Assembly (NCBI GenBank): GCA_015064355.1
Contig: SVSJ01000013.1
Coordinates: 1-61,704, forward strand
Length of the DNA stretch: 61,704 nt
From: Oscillospiraceae bacterium
Lineage (GTDB): Bacteria > Bacillota > Clostridia > Oscillospirales > CAG-272
Direction: 5' to 3'
The translations under genes were made by a program, and so were the position numbers. Positions 56,278 through 61,704 of this stretch are shown here, piece by piece; within the stretch, counting starts at the first letter, position 1; the number at the start of each line of letters is the position of its first letter. Below the pieces are notes generated by a model. That model had not been told where the DNA came from. It was given only the letters and a program-made list of their open reading frames with translations, and did no database searches.

Positions 56278-56979
56278 ATGAGCGAACTCGTTTATTCTCA
56301 CGAAGTAGAAAACATGTGCTGCGTTGCCAAGGGACCTAAGCACGGTCCGGCTCCCATTCCGGAAGAAGGAAAGTGGATCCAGGCAAAGCAGATCACCGAC
56401 ATTTCCGCCTATACACACGGTGTGGGCTGGTGTGCACCTCAGCAGGGCGCGTGCAAGCTCTCTCTCAACGTTAAGGAAGGTATCATCGAAGAAGCTCTCG
56501 TTGAAACAATCGGTTGTTCCGGTATGACTCACTCTGCGGCTATGGCTGCTGAAATTCTCCCCGGCAAGACCCTTCTCGAAGCTCTCAACACTGACCTCGT
56601 TTGCGACGCGATCAACACCGCTATGCGCGAACTCTTCCTCCAGATCGTATACGGCCGTAGCCAGTCTGCTTTCTCCGAAGGCGGTCTCGTAATCGGCGCA
56701 GGTATGGAAGACCTCGGTAAGGGCGAACGTTCCATGGTTGGTACTATGTACGGTACAAAGGCTAAGGGTGTTCGTTACCTCGAAATGACCGAAGGTTACT
56801 GCACAAGAATGGCTCTCGACGCTGACGATCAGGTTATCGGTTACGAATTCGTTTCCCTCGGCAAGATGACCGACTTCATCAAGAAGGGCATGGAACCGAA
56901 TGAAGCATATGAAAAGTCCAAGGGTACATACGGCCGTTTCGCTGATGCGGTTAAGTATATCGACCCTCGTAAGGAATAA
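56278..56979 (+). CDS. IscU/NifU-like iron-sulfur scaffold-related protein
   Basis: 233 residues from the ATG at 56278, which follows AAAGGAG. A NifU_N-like core has GVGWCAPQQGACKLSLNV (Cys ligand region), an ETIGCSGMTHSAAMAAE loop and a Cys pair near the N-terminus (NMCCVAKGPKHG). The C-terminal half is longer than in standalone IscU. Relatives are annotated as cluster assembly scaffolds, but this long form is always near a GGGtGRT gene in genomes I recall, so its job may differ. Codon bias is extreme, suggesting very high expression. 17 nt to the next gene. Confidence 0.85.
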   Translation: MSELVYSHEVENMCCVAKGPKHGPAPIPEEGKWIQAKQITDISAYTHGVGWCAPQQGACKLSLNVKEGIIEEALVETIGCSGMTHSAAMAAEILPGKTLLEALNTDLVCDAINTAMRELFLQIVYGRSQSAFSEGGLVIGAGMEDLGKGERSMVGTMYGTKAKGVRYLEMTEGYCTRMALDADDQVIGYEFVSLGKMTDFIKKGMEPNEAYEKSKGTYGRFADAVKYIDPRKE

Positions 56980-56996
56980 TAGAGGAGGTACGAAGA

Positions 56997-57995
56997 ATGG
57001 CTAAGTTTGAAGGTTACGAAAGACGTGAGGCGAAAATCCTCGCTTGTCTCAAAGAATACGGCATTTCCTCTATCGACGAATGTAAGGAAATCTGCGACGC
57101 TAAGGGCATTGACCCCTACAAGATCGTCGAAGAAACACAGCCCATCTGCTTCGAAAATGCAAAGTGGGCTTACACTGTAGGCGCAGCTATCGCTATCAAG
57201 AAGGGCTGCACAAAGGCTGCTGAAGCTGCTGCTGCTATCGGTATCGGTCTTCAGGCATTCTGCATCCCCGGCTCCGTTGCTGAAAACCGCAAGGTTGGTC
57301 TCGGCCACGGTAACCTCGGCGCAATGCTTCTTTCCGATGAAACTGACTGCTTCTGCTTCCTCGCAGGTCACGAATCCTTCGCTGCTGCTGAAGGCGCTAT
57401 CAAGATCGCCCTCAACGCTAACAAGGTTCGCTCCAAGCCTCTTCGCGTTATCCTCAACGGTCTCGGCAAGGACGCTGCTATGATCATTTCCAGAATCAAC
57501 GGCTTCACATTCGTTGAAACTGAATTCGATCCTTACACAGAAGAAGTTAAGGTTATCTACGAAAAGGCATACTCCAACGGCCCTCGTGCAGACGTTAAGT
57601 GCTACGGCTCCGATAACGTTCCCGAAGGCGTTGCAATCATGATCATGGAAAACGTTGGTGTTTCCATTACCGGTAACTCCACTAACCCCACAAGATTCCA
57701 GCACCCCGTTGCAGGCACATACAAGAAGTGGTGTAATGAAAACGGCAGACAGTACTTCTCCGTTGCATCCGGTGGTGGTACAGGCCGTACACTCCATCCC
57801 GATAACATGGCTGCAGGTCCCGCTTCCTACGGTATGACCGACACCATGGGTCGTATGCACTCCGACGCACAGTTCGCAGGTTCCTCCTCCGTTCCCGCCC
57901 ACGTAGAAATGATGGGTCTGATCGGCGCAGGTAACAACCCCATGGTTGGTATGACTGTTGCTGTAGCTGTTGCTATCGAAGAAGCTTGCAAGTAA
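56997..57995 (+). CDS. GGGtGRT-family protein
   Basis: 332 residues. The family-naming motif SVASGGGTGRTLHPDNMAAG lies near residue 260. Other conserved parts are IGIGLQAFCIPGSVAENRKVGLGHGNLGAM and a Cys-containing FCFLAGHESFAAAEGAIK. No function is established that I know of; the fixed partnership with the IscU-like gene suggests a joint role in metal or sulfur chemistry. GAGGAGGT precedes the ATG. Codon bias is extreme. The last 98 bp recur at 61460-61557 with four synonymous differences. Confidence 0.9.
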   Translation: MAKFEGYERREAKILACLKEYGISSIDECKEICDAKGIDPYKIVEETQPICFENAKWAYTVGAAIAIKKGCTKAAEAAAAIGIGLQAFCIPGSVAENRKVGLGHGNLGAMLLSDETDCFCFLAGHESFAAAEGAIKIALNANKVRSKPLRVILNGLGKDAAMIISRINGFTFVETEFDPYTEEVKVIYEKAYSNGPRADVKCYGSDNVPEGVAIMIMENVGVSITGNSTNPTRFQHPVAGTYKKWCNENGRQYFSVASGGGTGRTLHPDNMAAGPASYGMTDTMGRMHSDAQFAGSSSVPAHVEMMGLIGAGNNPMVGMTVAVAVAIEEACK

Positions 57996-57997
57996 GA
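57900..57997 (+). repeat. Direct repeat, left copy (3' end of the GGGtGRT gene)
   Basis: 98 bp, identical to 61460-61557 except at 57920, 57956, 57965 and 57983, which are all third codon positions and all synonymous. Repeat spacing is exactly 3560 bp. Confidence 0.95.
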
Positions 57998-58035
57998 AAA
58001 AACATTAAATATAGTAATTTTTGAATGATTTTTCC

Positions 58036-58076
58036 ACAAGGTTTGAGGTTTTCGGACTTCAAACCTTGTTTTTTAT
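58036..58076 (+). terminator. Terminator of the IscU-like/GGGtGRT operon
   Basis: ACAAGGTTTGA (58036-58046) pairs perfectly with TCAAACCTTGT (58059-58069), followed by a T-run. Confidence 0.9.
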
Positions 58077-58150
58077 TTTCAACATTCAAAATTTTCAACA
58101 TTTTTTCAACAACGGGTTCAGATTGCACAAAAATTGAATGGAATCGCTCA

Positions 58151-58188
58151 AAAAAAGTATGAGGAAAATTTCTCCTCATACCTTTTTT
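58151..58188 (-). terminator. Bidirectional terminator next to the truncated gene
   Basis: GTATGAGGA (58157-58165) pairs with TCCTCATAC (58173-58181), with A- and T-runs on both sides. Confidence 0.85.
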
Positions 58189-58259
58189 TATTCGTTTTCA
58201 TCTTCATCGAACTTGATGGATTCAACCTTGTCATCATCATATTCGCGGTAAATAAAAAC
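58188..58259 (-). pseudogene. Truncated 3' end of an unknown gene
   Basis: The minus frame ending at the TAA at 58188-58190 encodes an acidic tail (IYREYDDDKVESIKFDEDEN) directly before a good terminator. Upstream it has no start codon and meets a stop within about 80 nt, where the sequence turns AT-rich. It looks like the last part of a gene cut off by the edge of the inserted segment. Parent gene not recognised. Confidence 0.5.
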
Positions 58260-58308
58260 AAAACCTTAATTTGACTAAATAATTATCATATGACAATAAA
58301 TGATACAG

Positions 58309-59529
58309 CTAATTATTTGAATTGTCAATTCTTAAAAATGCCTCCCCGTTGTATTTTTTCCATGAATGACATAAATATATTCCCAAAATGCCAAGAATCA
58401 ATCCGTCAAAGCTCTTAAAAAGATCACGGACAAAAAGATTGTCTTCAAAGCATATTATTCCCAGGTAGACCAAGCATCTACTCATTTGAAGGTAGCCTAT
58501 TGCAAATAATGCGCCAATACAATCTTTGAACACCATATTTGCTTTAAGGAATAAGATACAGAAGAACAACGTTGCAAACGCAAGTATCATGTAATCGGTT
58601 CCGTTTTTATAGAACCAAAATGTTGATGCTATGCAAGCAGGAACAAAACAAAAAAGAGAATTATTAGTCTGGAGTGATTTGTTCAAAATATGATAATACA
58701 ATATTGTAACAAAACAAATTCCAACTACCATATTCATCATCAGTATGATTTTGGAATCTATGCCAAAATATTTTAAATTGTTAAACAAACCTAAGTATTG
58801 TCCGCCAGATGCAGTTCCTTTGTCAAAGGTTTGTAACAACAATGTAAGTGGATTTGTCTTTGTAATTAAAGCTGTTGCCCCCCAGCCGGAGAATACTATT
58901 GAAAATGATACCAGAAGAACCTTCCATTGCTTTTTGAATAGAAAAACTAAGCAAAAAATTGCGGAAATCTGAGGTTTCATTAAGGAAAGTCCAAAAAGGA
59001 TTCCTGCCAGCCACGGATTGTCTTCGTAGATTAATAGTGCAATAATTAGCAAACAACAAATAATTGCCCCAGCATTCCCATAATGAACTGAATACATAAA
59101 GCTAAAATGAGAAAGAGGAATAAAAAACAAAATTATGGCTGTTGAGCTTTGAAAGATATGGGCAAACTTTTTCAATAACACTCCAATCAAAACTGCCACA
59201 GTTAAGAAATGTAGTACATAGACATATACCACAGCCCACTCTAAGGGCAAAAAGCCACCATAGAAGATACTACCAAAAACACACCCCCACGGCACAGTAG
59301 AAAAACCATGTGGAATAGTTCCCACTGATTCTATTACCGGGTCCAAACCAGTTAACAAATATGGATTGTATCCCTCTAATGTATATTTGCATATCCTCCA
59401 GTGACCAGTTATATCGTATTTGCCATACCCCCCAATATAGTAATACAGAAACAAGCATGTCAAAGCACTTAAACTGAACAGCAAAATTAGCCAAAGATGG
59501 CGAGTCTTCATATTTACTATTTGCTTCAT
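58309..59529 (-). CDS. GT87/DUF2029-like polytopic glycosyltransferase
   Basis: 406 residues with about ten membrane helices. The first outer loop holds DITGHWRICKYTLEGYNPYL, a typical GT-C acidic loop. HYGNAGAIICCLLIIALL and LSLMKPQISAIFCLVFLF match the GN.....KPQ pattern of DUF2029/GT87. Such enzymes move a sugar from a polyprenyl-phosphate donor to an acceptor on the outer face. The ATG overlaps the HAD gene stop by one base (TAATG); a second Met six codons later is possible. Last gene of the cassette. Confidence 0.8.
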   Translation of the reverse strand: MKQIVNMKTRHLWLILLFSLSALTCLFLYYYIGGYGKYDITGHWRICKYTLEGYNPYLLTGLDPVIESVGTIPHGFSTVPWGCVFGSIFYGGFLPLEWAVVYVYVLHFLTVAVLIGVLLKKFAHIFQSSTAIILFFIPLSHFSFMYSVHYGNAGAIICCLLIIALLIYEDNPWLAGILFGLSLMKPQISAIFCLVFLFKKQWKVLLVSFSIVFSGWGATALITKTNPLTLLLQTFDKGTASGGQYLGLFNNLKYFGIDSKIILMMNMVVGICFVTILYYHILNKSLQTNNSLFCFVPACIASTFWFYKNGTDYMILAFATLFFCILFLKANMVFKDCIGALFAIGYLQMSRCLVYLGIICFEDNLFVRDLFKSFDGLILGILGIYLCHSWKKYNGEAFLRIDNSNN

Positions 59530-60215
59530 TAATTTGCCTCCGGTTTAAAAAGCTTAAGATATTGCATATACCTCGACAATTTTGTTTTGTTCAATATTAG
59601 GTAATCCACTTCGTTTCTTTTGGCACACAGCCCATCTTTCTCCAGTCGATCACCAATAAATAATACTTTTGACCTATCCAACCGATGTTGACGAAGAATA
59701 TAATCTAGTCCCGTCGGCGATGGTTTAAGGGTGAAAATCCGTTCACCATCAGGCCAAAAAACATCTGTGGGATGTACGTTAAGAGCCTTACACTTTTCAA
59801 CTGCTGGATAATCTGAATAAACATATACCTGGCACAAATTATTCTTTTGTAATTCCAAAAAACAGCGTAATTTTTTATCACAGCACTTACGTAGTATTTT
59901 AAGTGGTTTTTGCAATATCCAGTAATCAATAATTGATTGTACTTTTTCTTCCTCCACATTGAATTTTTGAGATAGCTGACTTACAATTATTTTGCCAAAC
60001 TCCGTATTATCAGATAATTCTTCTATATCTCTGAGCTTTCGATAATACTGTAAAATAAAGAGTTCCTTAATTCTTAACGGATGGATTATGTAGTATCCCA
60101 AAAGGACAAACAACATTCGTATTTGCATAGAATATTTGAAATACAACGTTCCGTCCATATCAACAATGTATGTGTTATAGGAATAAATATTACGTATAGG
60201 ATTTTTTATTTTCAT
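59529..60215 (-). CDS. HAD-superfamily phosphatase
   Basis: 228 residues. HAD motifs are I YIVDMDGTLY, II VYVYSDYP, III Lys in LKPSPTG, and IV FIGDRLEKDG. A helical cap lies at about 30-110. With a UbiA-type phosphoribosyltransferase overlapping upstream, the natural substrate is probably polyprenyl-phospho-5-phosphoribose; HAD-UbiA pairings and fusions exist in other bacteria. This is inference from the neighbour. It overlaps both neighbours (4 nt and 1 nt), so translation is coupled. Confidence 0.85.
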   Translation of the reverse strand: MKIKNPIRNIYSYNTYIVDMDGTLYFKYSMQIRMLFVLLGYYIIHPLRIKELFILQYYRKLRDIEELSDNTEFGKIIVSQLSQKFNVEEEKVQSIIDYWILQKPLKILRKCCDKKLRCFLELQKNNLCQVYVYSDYPAVEKCKALNVHPTDVFWPDGERIFTLKPSPTGLDYILRQHRLDRSKVLFIGDRLEKDGLCAKRNEVDYLILNKTKLSRYMQYLKLFKPEAN

Positions 60216-61147
60216 AAATTAATCATTTCGGCTTTAGTTATCCAATTCAGCCATGGTATGTCAACGATTAACAATACGCATGTAATTATCAAAATTATGA
60301 TTAAATATAGCATCAAGTATTTTTCTTTAAATAATTTTTCTGGTTTTTGTGCGCTGGAGTTTTTTTCAAATGAGAGATAAAAATAGATGCAAAACAAGCC
60401 GCAAATCAATGGAATATCCAAAATTAATTCAGCGCGATATTTTATCATAAACACTCCGCTGAAAAACACGGACATAAGAGCATAAAAGAATGCCGATATC
60501 AACAAAGATTTTTCACTGTAGAATTTAAATGACTTTCTATACAAAGATGCTGCCTGCTTATCGCCTATCATACGATATTCAGAAAAACGTTTTGTTGCCA
60601 TTAAGAAAGCACCACCCATCCAATATCCCAATATGATGCTAACAGGAGGCAAGTGATTGCTTGTAATAGCGAACCACCCGATCAACAAACGTATTGCATT
60701 GTTAACAGACTCAGATAAAACGTCCAGATAAGGAATTTCTTTGCTTCTCATAGGTTTTACATTATAAACAATCCCCATGATCCAAAGCCATAATTCCATG
60801 AAAAATACCCACTTTGATATAAGTAGTGAACACACAAAGCCTAAAATTGTTAGAATTGAATATTCAATCAAAACTCCCGTCAAATTAATGTTTCCAGACA
60901 CTACAGGCCTTTGATTTTTGTTCGGGTGAAATTGGTCAAATTCTGCATCCAGCCATTCATTGATAACATAATTCGCTGAAGCAATGAAAGATGTGGCTAC
61001 AAATGATAATATGATTGGAATTATTCTTTCTGCAAGTGTAACTTCTTTTACCAAAAATAATGCAAACGCAGTTCCAGGAAAAATAAATAGTTGTTTAATC
61101 CAATGATCTGGGCGTGCGATCCTTACATAGTCCTTCAAGTTTGCCAC
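60212..61147 (-). CDS. UbiA-family polyprenyl-phosphate phosphoribosyltransferase
   Basis: 311 residues, about nine membrane helices. The key loop NEWLDAEFDQFHPNKNQRPV matches the N..xD...D...HP.K..RP signature of decaprenyl-phosphate 5-phosphoribose synthases (mycobacterial Rv3806c type) rather than quinone or heme UbiA enzymes. The second loop has YLDVLSESVNNAIRLLIGW. Predicted reaction: PRPP plus polyprenyl phosphate gives polyprenyl-phospho-5-phosphoribose. A GTG start at 61147 follows AGAGAGGA. First gene of the cassette. Confidence 0.85.
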   Translation of the reverse strand: MANLKDYVRIARPDHWIKQLFIFPGTAFALFLVKEVTLAERIIPIILSFVATSFIASANYVINEWLDAEFDQFHPNKNQRPVVSGNINLTGVLIEYSILTILGFVCSLLISKWVFFMELWLWIMGIVYNVKPMRSKEIPYLDVLSESVNNAIRLLIGWFAITSNHLPPVSIILGYWMGGAFLMATKRFSEYRMIGDKQAASLYRKSFKFYSEKSLLISAFFYALMSVFFSGVFMIKYRAELILDIPLICGLFCIYFYLSFEKNSSAQKPEKLFKEKYLMLYLIIILIITCVLLIVDIPWLNWITKAEMINL

Positions 61148-61240
61148 GATATATCCTCTCTTCCCGTTTTGCTCAATAAAGCAACATAATGGTATATATA
61201 ATCAATATTTAGAAAAAATATGCATATATCAATTAAATAA

Positions 61241-61269
61241 ATTATAGCGGAACGCCGCGTTCTTGTCAA
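61241..61269 (-). promoter_or_regulatory. Promoter of the UbiA/HAD/GT87 cassette
   Basis: Consensus TTGACA (61269-61264), 17-nt spacer, TATAAT (61246-61241). The spacer contains the perfect palindrome GAACGC-C-GCGTTC (61250-61262), GC-rich in otherwise AT-rich DNA, suggesting an operator. In 61270-61459 I see nothing else recognisable. Confidence 0.85.
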
Positions 61270-61459
61270 TACCTGACGGTATTATTAATAATCGCACCTG
61301 TGTAATAATTCAATTTATGATGCTCTTCCAACATATAGTGTAGCATTAAGCAAATAGCTGATTTAATCACTAAGTTCAACGCATTGTTAAATAACATATG
61401 TAACAGCACATCTCAATAATGTGATTGATCTTTCTCGACAATCAAAAAATGCTTGTCTT

Positions 61460-61557
61460 CACGTAGAAATGATGGGTCTCATCGGCGCAGGTAACAACCC
61501 CATGGTTGGTATGACCGTTGCTGTTGCTGTTGCTATCGAAGAGGCTTGCAAGTAAGA
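61460..61557 (+). pseudogene. 3'-terminal fragment of a GGGtGRT gene
   Basis: Encodes the last 31 residues of the family (HVEMMGLIGAGNNP...AVAIEEACK) plus the stop, in the same strand as the full gene 3.56 kb away. There is no start or upstream reading frame. It differs from the intact gene only at four synonymous third positions, so both were under coding selection when they diverged. It has its own different terminator downstream. Confidence 0.92.
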
Positions 61558-61571
61558 TTAATACAAACAAT

Positions 61572-61602
61572 AAAAGTCAGGCATGGTTTGTCTGACTTTT
61601 TT
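61572..61602 (+). terminator. Terminator after the GGGtGRT fragment
   Basis: AAAAGTCAG (61572-61580) pairs with CTGACTTTT (61592-61600), with T-runs on both sides; it may also end the partial gene on the minus strand. Confidence 0.85.
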
Positions 61603-61608
61603 ATATGC

Positions 61609-61704
61609 TTACCTATTTGAAGTTTTATTCATCCGATCATATACGGAGCTGAGTATCATTCTTTTGCCGATGTGCATACCTATGCCAATGCTGAAAACGA
61701 AAAC
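61609..61704 (-). CDS. C-terminal end of an unidentified gene (partial)
   Basis: The minus frame is open from the window edge to the TAA at 61609-61611: 31 residues with a hydrophobic start (VFVFSIGIGMHIGKRMI) and a polar basic end, then a terminator. Probably the end of a membrane protein; too short to identify. Confidence 0.45.
   Translation of the reverse strand, partial: VFVFSIGIGMHIGKRMILSSVYDRMNKTSNR

Noticed and set aside
57998-61459. Complete integrative element with integrase
   Set aside because: No integrase, relaxase or transposase gene lies between the repeats; only the duplicated gene end suggests mobility.

Overview
The window comes from a Clostridia-type Bacillota chromosome, most likely an uncultured or gut-associated lineage. 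The grounds are TTGACA-N17-TATAAT promoters with AGGAGG ribosome sites, a CIRCE-controlled hrcA-grpE-dnaK-dnaJ-prmA operon, cwlD and a SpoVM-like peptide (so a probable endospore former), SLH-domain surface proteins, and an IscU-like/GGGtGRT gene pair. Most of it is housekeeping. AT-rich patches (about 8.8-10.9 kb, 24.0-24.8 kb and 58.2-61.4 kb) look accessory.

Layout. 0-8.7 kb: an XRE regulator fragment, a zinc-ribbon membrane protein, an EamA exporter, aspS and an amidohydrolase on the minus strand, then an aminotransferase, ppa and obg on the plus strand. 8.7-15.7 kb: a TPR lipoprotein gene broken by one stop codon, a possible nuclease, an ABC/FtsX exporter and two regulators. 15.9-23.1 kb: one minus-strand operon, aroF-tyrA-aroB-aroA-aroC-aroE/K-aroQ, taking carbon from DAHP to chorismate and on toward tyrosine. 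It is preceded by a 20-codon leader peptide rich in Tyr and Phe and by mutually exclusive terminator and antiterminator hairpins. 23.2-41.2 kb: ppk2, a methyltransferase, recG, cwlD, radA, a ClpP-like protease, an amino-acid ABC transporter whose binding protein looks circularly permuted, pepD, a transglutaminase/SLH protein, tilS-hpt-ftsH. 41.2-53.7 kb: a DUF975 protein, the heat-shock operon, a secreted protein, an MsmK-type ATPase, tex, rsuA and a 41-residue membrane peptide. 53.7-58.1 kb: a pair of structured inverted repeats, tRNA-Gln, a lipoprotein, a 26-codon spoVM-like gene, a helical protein, and the IscU-like/GGGtGRT pair. 58.2-61.6 kb: an AT-rich three-gene cassette (UbiA-type phosphoribosyltransferase, HAD phosphatase, GT87-like transferase) lying between the GGGtGRT gene and a 98-bp copy of that gene's own 3' end.

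The observations I rank highest are the aromatic leader-peptide attenuator upstream of aroF, the circularly permuted binding protein, the lipid-linked pentose cassette bounded by a duplicated gene end, and two families of multi-hairpin intergenic elements whose paired copies show compensatory stem changes. All calls rest on reading the sequence; no database search was run.
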